Of a DNA stretch of 64,000 nucleotides, positions 9,749 through 20,778 are shown in pieces. The notes under the pieces were generated by a model, which had not been told where the DNA came from, ran no database searches, and saw only the letters and a list, made by a program, of their open reading frames with translations. Where the stretch lies: the NCBI RefSeq assembly GCF_024679245.1, contig NC_090174.1:15393350-15457349 (forward strand), written 5' to 3'. Numbering within the stretch: the first letter of the stretch is position 1; each line of letters begins with the position of its first letter. This DNA comes from Pseudorasbora parva (lineage: Eukaryota; Chordata; Actinopteri; Cypriniformes; Gobionidae). The position numbers were made by a program, and so were the translations under genes.

Positions 9749-10186
9749 TCAAACAAACAACAGGACAGGTGTGACTTAATCAATTAACTGATGAGAAACC
9801 AAGAACAGAACACCGTGCAAAATCAACTCAGTGTCAAATTCCAACACAAACACAGATCAAACATGTTTAAAAATAATAAAATCCATTGTAGATGAGTGAT
9901 TGGTTAAAATCTGCTCTTGACCTTTTGGGTGACATCTATCTGTCTATTTTATATGCAATTAAATTTAATGATGGATCTTAACCCATCACAAAGAAGGCGC
10001 TGGTTGCCTCATAAACCAGCACCTTTGATCCAGATTTCATCCCATAAAGATAGAAAACCGACAATATGTAAATAAGGGTTATACATAGAATCTAATGAGT
10101 TTGTGGTTTCAGGGTGAGTGCTGTGTTGTGCCATGCCAAGACATTATATCTCATATTGTCCACCTTTTTCATAAAACAAAGCATAC
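9749..10186. other. No gene seen
   Basis: AT-rich spacer without convincing ORF or repeat. Confidence 0.5.
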
Positions 10187-10371
10187 AGTACTGGTCAAAA
10201 GTTTGGAATAATTCACTTTTGTAAAAACACTTTTTTAAAAGATGCCTCTTATGGTCACCAAGTCTGCATTTATTTGATCAAAAATAGTAAAAATGGTGAA
10301 AATAGTAATACTGTACTAGTAAAAATATATTACAATATAAACATAACATTTTAAAACATTGATTTCTGTTT
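10187..10371. repeat. Common cyprinid repeat fragment
   Basis: Contains TACTGGTCAAAAGTTTGGAA and then TCACCAAGTCTGCATTTATTTGATCAAAAA-type sequence, a pattern I recognise as abundant in cyprinid genomes and attributed to DNA-transposon remnants. Superfamily not decided from sequence. Confidence 0.5.
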
Positions 10372-10810
10372 TAAAGGGGTTGTTGCATGCGATTTCCCTT
10401 TTTTAACTTCAGTTAGTGTGTAATGTTGCTGCTTGAGCATAAACAGTATCTGCAAAGTAACAGTGCTGACATTTCAATGCAAACGGAGATATTGTCTTTT
10501 AAAGTTACAGCAGTTTATAGCCTACAGAAATGGACGATTTGGACTACAACAAGCTTCTTCCTGGATTGGTGACATCATAAACCCTTACAAGTCACTCACT
10601 GCAGATGAAACTTCTGCTCAAAATGGTAAGGGGCGTGGCGTTTCCGGCAACCTGTGCTTGGCACTTCAGCCAATAAAAATACATGAACCTACATTTGGCC
10701 ATCTAACCAATCTAAGATCGTTGTGTTTTTCGGAGGGATGGGCTTCATAGAAGCAGGAATCAAACGAGCCTTTCCAAGGACACTGGAGACAGCGGTGTGG
10801 AATAAAGGTA
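10372..10810. repeat. Repeat starting AAAGGGGTTGTTGCATGCGA
   Basis: A block I recognise as abundant in cyprinid genomes (AAACAGTATCTGCAAAGT, GGTGACATCATAAACCC). It follows TTTTAA directly, which would fit a TTAA-duplicating element, but the right end was not located. The ORF at 10433 is a chance frame. Confidence 0.4.
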
Positions 10811-11612
10811 AAATATAAGAAAAATACAGCATTTAACAAAAAAATAAGTATTAAGACATGTTATACTGTGCCCCATAAACACAACCTTATTTATATGGCT
10901 TATATATTTAATTAGGATTTTATTATTGTTTGTTTATTATGGTGCACTATATACATTAATCACATAATGAAATGTGAACAGTACTGCGTGCAGAATTTTT
11001 TTTTAACAATTATTTAATTGCTGTATTTTCGTGAACATCGGTTTCATTCTTCACTTAAAAGGTAGGCTACATAATTCTTATATCACATTAAACATTTTTA
11101 GCTTTTTTTCCACAACACCAGATTTAAACCCACACCTGCATAAGCACAACTGCTTATTAAGCCTGGAGCTTGTGTGCTGCTAGACCACTGCTGCTACCGC
11201 GTTTGACCTTATACACTGGATGCAGTGTCGTCCACTAAGGTAATGACGTTGTTGAGGATGAGGTGAAAAATACCTTGGCTGTTTCTCCAGCTCTGGGTTT
11301 AGCAGATCAGTGTGGTATGTGCCTCGTCTCTTTAAGCCCTGCAGCCTGAGGCTGTTCTGTCTCCTGTCTGTTTTTATCTTCTATCAGCACTCACAGTAAA
11401 GTACTTGTTGACTACCATATCTCGAGCCACAAGCTTTCAGGATAAACTGCATCAGAAGAGTGTGGCCCAGATGGGTGGCTTAACCAGCGAGAAAGGTGAA
11501 ATAATTTCTTGACGTGTCTTGAACCAACATCTGGGAGTACAGTTATTTGCTGTGTGCCACTTTCAATGTGTTTTAGTAAATTCTTTTTAATCTTTAACTC
11601 TTTCCCCACCAC

Positions 11613-11614
<2 letters not shown>
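10811..11614. other. No gene seen
   Basis: AT-rich sequence. Around 11280-11400 there is a more GC-rich patch without a convincing ORF. A promoter or exon cannot be supported. Confidence 0.5.

Positions 11615-11650
<36 letters not shown>
11615..11650. repeat. Poly-T run
   Basis: About 36 consecutive T residues. It could be the poly-A tail of a retroposon on the minus strand, but no retroposon body was identified next to it. Confidence 0.9.
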
Positions 11651-11652
<2 letters not shown>

Positions 11653-11725
11653 CAGCCACCACCAGCATTTTTGATCATTTTCCCATAATTTTCATGACCC
11701 CAGAATATTTTGTTGTATGTATATA

Positions 11726-13156
11726 CAGTGGGTACAGAAAGTATTCAGATCCTCTTACATTTTTCACTTTGTAATATTCCAGCCATTTACTAAAAATAAT
11801 TTAAGTTCATTTTTTTCTCATTAATGTACACACACGTATTAACAGAAAAACACTTGCAGTGTTTCTCCTTGCAGATTCTTTCCAGTTCTGTCAGGTTAGA
11901 TGGTAAACGTTGGTGGACAGTCATTTTCAGGTCTCTCCAGAGATACTCAATTGGGTTTAAGTCACGGCTGTGGCTGGGCCATTCAAGAACGGTCACAGAG
12001 TTGTTGTAAAGCCACTCCTTCATTATTTTAGCTGTGTGCTTAGAATCATTGTCTTGTTGGAAGGTGAACCTTCGGCACAGTCTGAGGTCTTGAGCACTCT
12101 GGAGAAGGTTTTCGTCCAGGATATCCCTGTACTTGGCAGCAATCATCTTTCCCTCGACTGCAACCAGTCATCCTGTCCCTGCAGCTGAAAAACACCACCA
12201 CAGCATGATGCTGCCACTATCATGCTTCACTCTTGGGACTGTATTGGACAGGTGATATTTTTTTTCCACACATATCGCTTAGAATTAAGACCAAAATTTT
12301 ATATCTTGTTCTCATCAGACCAAAGAGTCTTATTTCTCACCATCTTAGAGTCCTTCAGGTGTTTTTTTTAGCAAACTTTCATGTGTCTTGCATTAAGCAG
12401 AGGCTTCTGTCGGGCCACTCTGCCATAAAGCCTTGGTGGAGGGATGCAGTGATGGCTGACTTTCTACAACTTTCTCCCATCTCCCGACTGCATCTCTGGA
12501 GCTCAGCCACAGTGATCTTTGGGTTCTTCTTTACCTCTTTCAACAAGGCTCTTCTCCCCCGATAGCTCAGATTTCTCGGACGGCCAGATCTGGGAAGGGT
12601 TCTGGCTGTCCCAAACGTCTTCCATTTAAGGATTATGGAGGCCACTGTGCTCTTAGGAACCTTAAGTGCAGCAGAATTTTTTTTTAACCTTGGCCAGATC
12701 TGTGCTTTGCACACTTGACTCTGTCTCTGAGCTCTTCATGCAATTCCTTTGACCTCATGATTTTCATTTGCTCAGACATGCACTGTGAGCTTTAAGGTCT
12801 TATATAGACAGGTGTGTGGCTTTCCTAATCATGTCCAATCAGTATAATCAAACACAACTGGACTCAAATGAAGGTGTAGAACCATGTCAAGGATGATCAG
12901 AAGAAATGGACAGAACCTGAGTTAAATATATGAGTGTCACAGCAAAGCGTCTGAATACTTAGGACCCTGTGATATTTCAGTTTTTCTTTTTTAATAAATC
13001 TGCAAAAATGTGAACAATTCTGTGTTTTCTGTCAATATGGGGTGCTGTGTGTATATTAATAAGAAAAAAAAATAACTTAAATCATTTTAGCAAATGGCTG
13101 CAATATAACAAAGAGTGAAACATTTAAGGGGGTCTGAATACTTTCCATACCCACTG
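11726..13156 (-). mobile_element. Tc1/mariner (Tc1-like) transposon
   Basis: 1,431 bp with termini CAGTGGGTACAGAAAGTATT and the complement ending TTTCCATACCCACTG, flanked by TA on both sides, as in Tc1 elements. The single transposase gene lies on the minus strand and is broken. Length and layout match fish Tc1 elements. Confidence 0.92.
11840..12779 (-). pseudogene. Tc1 transposase pseudogene
   Basis: Starts at an ATG complementary to 12777-12779 (MSEQMKIMRSKELHEELRDR). The first part carries the paired-like helix-turn-helix and GRPRNLSYRG linker (about 12700-12560, equivalent to residues 30-75). Frameshifts break the middle. The catalytic C-terminal part reappears at 12146-11850 with QQDNDSKHTAK (second catalytic Asp) and SRDLNPIEYLWRDLK (final acidic residue region). 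Tc1 transposase binds the terminal repeats and performs cut-and-paste at TA sites. Several frame breaks mean no active protein, so the element could only move if transposase were supplied elsewhere. Confidence 0.88.
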
Positions 13157-13616
13157 TATGAACAAACATATCAAAAGAAAGAACAGAGCCTCTGCTTAAA
13201 AAAATGCATCTGCTCACGTTATTGCTTGTTTCTGCTCCTTTTTTTCTGTGTTTTAATCCAGAGATTCTGTACTCATTCAGAAGATCTGTCCCCCAACCTC
13301 CTACTGTATAACAGTGAAAACATGGCAAGCCAGAAATTTCAATCGCCAACACTGATGAAGTTGTAAAAAAGATGATGTGTCCATCCTGACCACTTGTGAT
13401 TACCCATCACCATCAGATTACCCAAGACAGATCCTAATGCCAGGTGTAAATGGGGCCCTAGACAGATAAAGGCATAGTTTACCAAAAAACTAAATTACAT
13501 ATTTTTTTACTCATATTCATGTAGTTTGAGTGAACTGCCCCTTATAACATAACATAAGGACAGAGTTTGTAGTATATAATTAGACTACAACATGATAACT
13601 ACTATACTGCACATTT
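13157..13616. other. No gene seen
   Basis: Short AT-rich spacer between the Tc1 element and the large palindrome. No ORF of interest. Confidence 0.5.
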
Positions 13617-13618
13617 AT

Positions 13619-14835
13619 GGAGCCAGAATGGTGACTTTAAAATTTGGCATCACAAATTAAAATTGTCATTGAAAACAAAAGCAGAACTGAAAAAGGAAAC
13701 ATTGGCATTGAAAGATTTGCATTGAAAACAGTTGTATTGGCATTGAAACAAGTATTGGCACTGAAAAAATAAAATTATTAAAATATTACAATCGTATTCT
13801 TTTATTGAATTGGGATTTATTTGTATTTTTCAATGACAATCTTCAGAATTTTTCTTCATGTCACTCTTTTTCAGTGACAGTTTTTTTTTACAATGTCAGT
13901 TTTTTTTCAATGTCACTGATTTTCAGTTTCAACTTTCTGTCACTGTTTTGTCGTGGAGAGGGGCGGGGTCTGAGGGGAGGGGTAAGTAGAGCGTAGTTTG
14001 CATATCATTTGCATATAGGTATACTGAAGCCGTCACCAGCTCTGAAGCTGCATGACTAATGTCCAGTTTACCGGGAACTTCCAAGCCGCAAGTTTAAGTC
14101 TTTTTTTATATTTTTTATCTGCCATTTATATGTTTTCTCGTGCAACCTGGCCGGCTTGGTTAACTTTTAACGGCCGTTATGCTGTTTTGTTTTTTCCGAC
14201 GTCGACTGGAACATGTAAATTAGCCTACTAACATTAGCCGTGTTGGCTAACTTAACTGTGGTTAATGCGGCTGTGTAAGTTACACTACTGACATCCCCAA
14301 CCACACACACACACACACCGGAGACAGACTTTACTCCTAGGGCCGCGAGTGTGCTTTTATCTGTATTTAATTTAGTTGTGCTGCTGCACAAGACCTCATA
14401 AACGTGCTAACGCAAAACGTTCAGCAGTATCACACCAGCACAGCAGAATCCAATGCCGTCACATGAGCACCTTTAAATACAGATAGAAGCACATTCGCAG
14501 CCCTAGGAGTTACTGTGTAACGCTGCGTTTAAGCCGAACTAGCGGCTCTCCTGTGTGGTGTGTGTGTGTGTGTGTGTGGTTGGGGATGTCAGTAGTGTTA
14601 CACAGCCGGCGCCCTGCTGATTATCATGTCAGTGTTAACGTCACAGGCTATGTTACTGTTAGCCACTGTTGTGATGTACTCGACAGACACCTAACGTTAA
14701 TTATTTTTTGCCAAACCGGACTTTTAGCCTTATTCTGTGCATATGGTGACCGGTGTTTATATTTGACCCTGCATTAACCACAGTTAAGTTAGCCAACACA
14801 GCGTTAGTAATTTACATGTTTCAGTTGACGTCGGT

Positions 14836-14869
<34 letters not shown>

Positions 14870-15411
14870 GACAGCATAACGCCGTTAAAAGTTAAGCAAA
14901 CCGTCCAGGTTGCACGTGAATAAACATGTAAATGGCAGATTAAAAAAAACAGACTTGCGGCTTGGAAGTTCCCGGTAAACTGGACATTAGTCATGCAGCT
15001 TCAGAGCTGGTGACGGCTTCAGTATACCTATATGCAATGATATGCAAACTACGCTCTACTTACCCCTCCCCTCAGACCCCGCCCCTCTCCACGCCAAAAC
15101 AGTGACAGAAAGTTGAAACTGAAAATCAGTGACATTGTAAAAAAAAAACTGTCACTGAAAAAGAGTGACATGAAGTAAAAATCTGAAGATTGTCATTGAA
15201 AAAATACAAATAAATCCCAATTCAATAAAAGAATAAGATTGTAATATTTTAATAATTTTATTTTTTCAGTGCCAATACTTGTTTCAATGCCAATACAACT
15301 GTTTTCAATGCAAATCTTTCAATGCCAATGTTTCCTTTTTCAGTTCTGCTTTTGTTTTCAATGACAATTTTAATTTGTGATGCCAAATTTTAAAGTCACC
15401 ATTCTGGCTCC
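13619..15411. mobile_element. 1.8-kb palindromic (foldback) element
   Basis: Begins GGAGCCAGAATGGTGACTTT and ends with its exact complement. The arms (about 13619-14370 and 14472-15411) remain complementary almost throughout, leaving a loop of about 100 bp. The right arm has an extra block of about 160 bp (14608-14769) absent from the left. Flanking dinucleotides are AT on both sides, compatible with ISL2EU-type elements but too short to prove it. Outer arms are rich in TGGCATTGAAA-type repeats. No ORF resembles a transposase, so it is non-autonomous or a true foldback element. Confidence 0.82.
14836..14868. repeat. Poly-G run
   Basis: Thirty-three consecutive G residues in the right arm of the palindrome. 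The matching left-arm position (about 14200) has no such run, so it arose after the arms formed, or is an assembly artefact. Confidence 0.95.
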
Positions 15412-15413
15412 AT

Positions 15414-17289
15414 ACACATTCACAAAAACAAGCTCTAACTGAAGAGGGATGCCGATGAGCAATGGCGATAGGCAGTTTAATGAAATGGAGAGGGGACATT
15501 ATTATAAGACTTGGGTGAGTCACAAACAGTGTGAATAGGAGTCTGTTTCATGTGGTATGAAGCTTTTATCCGCATAGTAGTAAGTACTCATGAAGAGATG
15601 TCAGTTCTGATAATGATACAAGAGTTCCAGTAAACAGGGGAAACTATATTTACCACCTCCCATTAGAAACCATTTGATTCCTCGTTTCCTTGGTGACACA
15701 ATGAACACAGTGGATGGTTCTCAGTTGCCTATAATTACGAAGTGATTTATCATGCTGACTTAGATCTACAGAGTTTTGGGTTGCCTAAAGCAACCATCAT
15801 TATTGGCATTTAAAAAATAAAATAAAATAAAACGTTGTAGGCTACATCTTAACTTGTGCAGCTTGAGAGAGTGGAATTACTTTTCTAAGCAATGATGGAC
15901 TTTATTACAGGTTATGTTATCAACTGCTGCCTTAAGGATGGCTTCTATTGATTTGGGCTAGAAAGTGATCATCTAGCAGTAATACTCCATAACCTCCCAG
16001 AACTAGCCTGCTCCTACCAGACTCTCGTACATTTAATTTGTAGGCCTACAGAGATTCTGGCCACTCTCCAGCCATTGACAAGCTTTAACTTCCTTGAGGA
16101 CAGCTTCTCTGTTGTAGTTTAAAACTATTGTATCTGCCCTGGGCCACTCTGGATCGGCCATAACCAATCACTAACATTTGGTCGTGACGTATGTCATGTG
16201 CTGTTCTCCTTTGTTTCTCGTGTGGTAGTAGGATGGTAATTTATTTACAGTGGAGGAGTGAGTTTTGTGACTGAGTTTGCATGAGATTAGACTTTAGGGG
16301 AAACCGAAGCACTTGTGATGCAGAACTACATCTAACATAATCAGCAATTATTTATAGCCTTTGTTTATAAGTTATGCACCATTTTGTGTAAAACACTGAA
16401 TTCCATTTTTATCAAGTACATTTTTCATTCTCTTGTATTTTGAGGGCCAACCAATTGTTGTAATTCAATTCCAATAAATTTTTTATCTCACTCGATTTTA
16501 TAATTATCTCAAATTTAGTTTAAAATGGCAATTGGGTATGGAAGCAGAAAAGACGAAAAACACGATGCACACGAGAAGCCAATTTCACATGCATGAAACC
16601 AAATTCTCATGCACAAAAAACTATTTAGGTGTGCAAAATAAAGTGATATATTCATAAAATACATTTCACAAATGCAATTCACAAAACACAATTCGTAGAC
16701 TTACAACTGTGCACAAAAACTTGCGAATGTTTAACATTTACAAGTTTTTCCTTGAATGTGAATGTGCAAATTGTCATTTGCGTGTGAATTGCCTTGGATT
16801 TGTGTGTGTGTATTTTGAGATCAGATATATATATATATATATGATATATATATATATATATATATATATATCAACAGATGCATAAGAAATAAAAATCATT
16901 AAATTCGGGGCTCCCCTGTCTCAACAGCAACCAGAGATTTTTGGTTTGTGAGACACACTAGTAGCAGCCTGGCTTCCTAATGACCTCCAATGCACAAGAT
17001 ACCTTCTGCTTCTGGTGGCTTCCAGTGTCCCTCCAACCCCTCAATGGAGTGGAGTTATCACCCGCCGTCTGCTTCTGAAGGCTTTTAGCCTGCATCCAAG
17101 GTCCTGGTGTTCCATACTCCCGCCTGAGCATGTACGTAAACTCAGCGTCTCATTTTTTCAATTCTCTCAACTTTCCAGACAGCACTAACCAAAAATAAAA
17201 ACAAGCTTGCATTAAAATAGTTATTATCAATTTAAAAGAAGTAAAAGAATAAAAAGATGATACATAAGAACAACGCAGTTGGACGTACA
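15414..17289. other. No gene seen; (AT)n at 16823-16871
   Basis: AT-rich. An alternating AT run lies at 16823-16871. The block 16540-16800 has short internal similarities (CACATGCATGA, CTCATGCACAAA, TTCACAAATGCAATTCACAAA) and may be a decayed repeat. No coding feature. Confidence 0.55.
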
Positions 17290-17764
17290 CCTAAACTGTT
17301 TTGAGTCTGGATTTGAATGTGACTACTGTTGGAGCACATCTGATTTGATCTGGTTCCATTTTTTCTAACTGACTTGATCCTGATAATCTGAGTGATCTGT
17401 TATGTACGGTTTATATTCAGTGAACATATCTGCAATGTATTGACATCGTTTAGTGGCCATTGAAGGAATTTTGTAATGTTTTTGAGATGATAGCTGGTTA
17501 TTGCCTTTACATGACAGAACAGAAAGACATACAGATACTCAGGTCTGACTCCAAAATCACACCAAGATTCCTGACTTTGATTTTATTTTTTTGTTTTCAG
17601 ACATCTAGCCTCAAGGAATGCGTTTACCTTGAGAATTTCATCTTTGCTACCAAATACAAATGAGTTTTGTCTTTGTTTAACTGAAGAAAATGTTGGCACA
17701 TCCAGAATTTCATCATTGCATTTGCACAGGGAGTCAGGCTGTAGTCATTAGGTGATAGTTCTAA
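17290..17764 (-). pseudogene. LINE reverse transcriptase, C-terminal remnant
   Basis: On the minus strand the translation contains WMCQHFLQLNKDKT at about 17700. After a frame change it continues with FGSKDEILKVNAFLEARCL and a degraded NLGV-like stretch (about 17650-17560). This is the region just downstream of the YADD box in L2/CR1-group LINE reverse transcriptases. The matching upstream portion is at 20153-20345, on the other side of the palindrome. Several stops and shifts make it inactive. LINE reverse transcriptases prime cDNA at nicked target DNA; this copy is a fossil. Confidence 0.65.
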
Positions 17765-18394
17765 CGCCGGCTTCACACTGCACGCGTAAGCAGGGCGTAG
17801 CCAGCGCCGAAGCAGCTCGTGTGTAAAGCAGTAGCAGTGCGGGCACTTTTTGCTTTCACACAGGCAGGGTTTGTCGCCCGCAGTTTTCACGCGCAGTTGT
17901 GTACAGAGTACTCTATAATGGATAAGTTTGTATTTCTCTTTAATGTATTTGAAATGGAAATAAATCAAAGATTTATTAAGCTAATTTTATTTTTAAAAAT
18001 CGTTTCACTTGTTTCTGATGTTTTTTATTTCGTTTAGTGCAAGTTTTTGATAGAAGAAAGGCCATCGCACTATATGTCCATGAAAAGCACACTGCTAAAA
18101 AGAGAAACTTCAGGAAATTATCTTGAAATATAGGATAGGCATCAAATTTACATGCATTATCCATCATAAACCTCTTAAAGATAATTCATAAATGACTGTA
18201 ATAACTAAGAGGAAACTTCTTAATGATATATTGTAGGCTAAATGAGCAAATTATCTAAAAACGTTTTTTAAAAAATGACAAAATAACGCACATCATAGTC
18301 TATGTACATGTCTATACTGTATGTGTGCTATATTAATGTGTGTATATTCTATTTACCTTTCCATATTTAGTTAAAACACTTTAAAATGACTTAC

Positions 18395-18535
18395 CATCAG
18401 CACCAAGAGCCGCTCACGCTCACCAACTTCCTCCCATGCTTTTTCATTCACTTGCAAGTCTTTATAAAGCAAATTGTGTGGATCATAGAGAACTGTGTGC
18501 TTCTCAAGCTCCATGATGAGACGAGTGTCGTCCAT
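18395..18535 (-). pseudogene. MADF-domain first exon, left arm copy
   Basis: ATG complementary to 18533-18535 opens a 141-nt exon ending at a GATG|GTAAGT donor (complement at 18390-18395). It encodes MDDTRLIMELEKHTVLYD and then PHNLLYKDLQVNEKAWEEVG, matching the start of MADF domains (LIxxVxxHPxLYDxxxxxYKDxxxxxxAWxxI). MADF/Myb-like proteins are the DNA-binding partners of Harbinger transposases. Only this exon is present, so no full protein can be made from the element. It is a near-identical mirror of the exon at 19319-19459. Confidence 0.6.
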
Positions 18536-19318
18536 TGCTGTCTTTCCAGGTGCACTCTGAAGAACACTGCCTGTGACACCACGTGCTTTTGTTTATCGTT
18601 TCTGTTTTTATGCCAGCATATAGTTATAATATATACATAATTTAATTCATATTTAATTTAAGATAAACTGGCATACATTATTTAAAATTAGATTTGTAGT
18701 TCAGGCAAAAACTTATGGCAGTGACTTTGGTTTTCGTGTAGAACTATTTTTTCTCTCACAGTGCCGGATGTCATATGGTGACTGAGAAACACACGGAACA
18801 CTTCGCGCCGAAAAAAATACGCGCTGCTTACGCCCTGCTTACGCGTGCAGTGTGACGTAAGCAGCGCGTTTTTTTCGGCGCTCATGTTAACAGATGAGTG
18901 CATTCACACCGGCAGCAGAGGCAGCGCAGCAGCGCGTAGCAGGAGCAGAGCAGAAGCATCAGTGCCGCGATCGTTTCGGCGCCAGGTCTATTTTTGACGC
19001 GCTGCTTACGATGAATTAAAGCCACAGTACATTGTTCTGATCAAAATTAACCTGGTTAACATGAAAAATAACACATTTAACCATTAAATAATTTAGTGAA
19101 GTGTTCCGTGTGTTTCTCAGTCACCATATGACATCCGGCGCTGTGGAAAAAATACTACAAAACGAATTTTAAATGATGTATGCCAGTTTAGCTTAAATTA
19201 AATATTAATTAAATTATGTATATATTATAACTATATGCTGGCATAAAAACAGAAACGATGAACAAAAGCACATGGTGTCACAGGCAGTGTTCTTCAGAGT
19301 GCACCTGGAAAGACAGCA

Positions 19319-19459
19319 ATGGACGACACTCGTCTCATCATGGAGCTTGAGAAGCACACAGTTCTCTATGATCCACACAATTTGCTTTATAAAGACTTGC
19401 AAGTGAATGAAAAAGCATGGGAGGAAGTTGGTGAGCGTGAGCGGCTCTTGGTGCTGATG
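19319..19459 (+). pseudogene. MADF-domain first exon, right arm copy
   Basis: Same 141-nt exon as the left arm, on the opposite strand: ATG at 19319, the LIMELEKHTVLYD / YKDLQVNEKAWEEVG pattern of an MADF domain, and a GTAAGT donor at 19460. Across the surrounding 84-codon antisense frame the two arms differ at only two residues, so they have been kept nearly identical or duplicated recently. No second exon was found inside the palindrome. Confidence 0.62.
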
Positions 19460-20152
19460 GTAAGTCATTTTAAAGTGTTTTTGACAGTCTTTCGTTGTCT
19501 CACGAACGAACAACTAAATATGGATAGGTAAATAGAATGTAGGCCTACACACATTCATATAGCACACATACAGTATAGACATGTACATAGACTATGATGT
19601 GCGTTATTTTGTAATTTAAAAAAAAAAAAAAACGTTTTTAGATAATTTGCTCATTTAGCCTACAATATATCATTAAGAAGTTTCCTCTTAGTTATTACAG
19701 TCATTTATGAATTATCTTTAAGAGGTTTATGATGGGTAATGCATGTAAATTTGATGCCTATCCTATATTTCAAGACAATTTCCTGAAGTTTCTCTTTTTA
19801 GCAGTGTGCTTTTCATGGACATATAGTGCGATGGCCTTTCTTATATCAAAAACTTGCGCTAAACGAAATAAAATAAAAACATCAGAAACAAGTGAAACGA
19901 TTTTTAAAAATAAAATTAGCTTCATGATAAATCTTTGCTTTATTTCCATTTCAAATACATTAAAGAGAAATGCAAACGTATCCATTATAGAGTAGGTTAC
20001 TCTGTATACAACTGCGCGTGACAACTGCGCGGCAAACGCTGCCTGTGTGAAAGGAAAAAGTGCGCGTGCTGCTACTGCTTTACACACGCGCTGCTTCGGC
20101 GCTGCCTACGCCCTGCTTACGCGTGCAGTGTGAAGCCGGCGTGAAGCCGGCG

Positions 20153-20345
20153 TAATATCTGGATGTCATCTGCATTGCTGTGGTAAGCAAGCAGGTTGAA
20201 TAGGAGGAGTTGTGCAAGAACTGACCCTTGTGGGACTCCGCATGTCATGGAGTAACTACACATTTGATTATTCTGTTTAACCCTTTGTTGAAAATATACC
20301 TGTTCATCCGGATCCCAATGACACTTTGAGTCTCGCACCGGCCGG
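20153..20345 (-). pseudogene. LINE reverse transcriptase, YADD-region remnant
   Basis: Minus-strand translation reads CSYSMTCGVPQGSVLA and then NLLAYHSNADDIQIL. The GVPQGS and xADD boxes are hallmarks of non-LTR reverse transcriptase motifs. It stops where the palindromic element begins and is continued by the LNKDKT-containing piece at 17764-17290. The interruption thus falls about a dozen residues after the catalytic ADD. A small frame slip in the LLF region also damages it. Confidence 0.72.
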
Positions 20346-20481
20346 ATTACAATCTCTTTATCACAAACTCATCTCTCTTGGTCATTAGACAGAGGCGATT
20401 AACTGATTCCCTAGATGCCCATGCTCCTCATTGCTCATTCTAGAATATTTTATTCAGTCCCCATAGATCGAAACTCACTTA

Positions 20482-20582
20482 ATTATTGCAAGACTATATC
20501 TATATTGCAAGTCTTGACTATAGTCTTGAGTCAAGATATAGTCAAGATATAGTCTTGACTATATTGCAAGACTATATCTAAC
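20482..20582. repeat. Local inverted and direct repeat cluster
   Basis: The phrases GCAAGACTATATCTA, TCTTGACTATA and TATAGTCAAGA recur in both orientations within 100 bp, producing a compact self-complementary block. Origin unknown. Confidence 0.7.
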
Positions 20583-20778
20583 CAGAGGCCATGACCATTA
20601 CCATAGAACCAAGCAACCTCCTCTCTAATGGTAACTTTACATAATCATGCCATGGCTTCCCACGTACATGTAATTAGAATAATACAACAATAATCAAGAG
20701 TTGAGGCTCACCCTATTTAGATCGGTCTAACACCTTTTTGTTGCTTTAAAAGGAAGACCCATTTGGTCTACTGACCTC

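Larger units (their letters stand above)
17765..20152. mobile_element. 2.4-kb palindromic Harbinger-like element with mirrored MADF exons
   Basis: Starts CGCCGGCTTCACACTGCACG and ends with the complement (plus an 11-bp terminal duplication near 20140-20152), flanked by TAA on each side (17762-17764, 20153-20155). Arms run about 17765-18801 and 19100-20152 with only small indels. The spacer at 18802-19099 holds its own hairpin (GCGCCGAAAAAAATACGCGC / complement) and an internal copy of the terminal repeat (about 18826-18857). Each arm has a MADF-type exon reading outward from the centre in the left arm and toward the right end in the right arm. TAA duplication and end structure suggest PIF/Harbinger. 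No transposase. Confidence 0.8.

Noticed and set aside
10433..10750. 105-codon ORF
   Set aside because: Lies in a common cyprinid repeat and shows no protein motif.
19214..19513. 99-codon minus-strand ORF and its mirror at 18386-18640
   Set aside because: Antisense to the MADF exons. The similarity of the two ORFs comes from the palindrome, not from a protein family.
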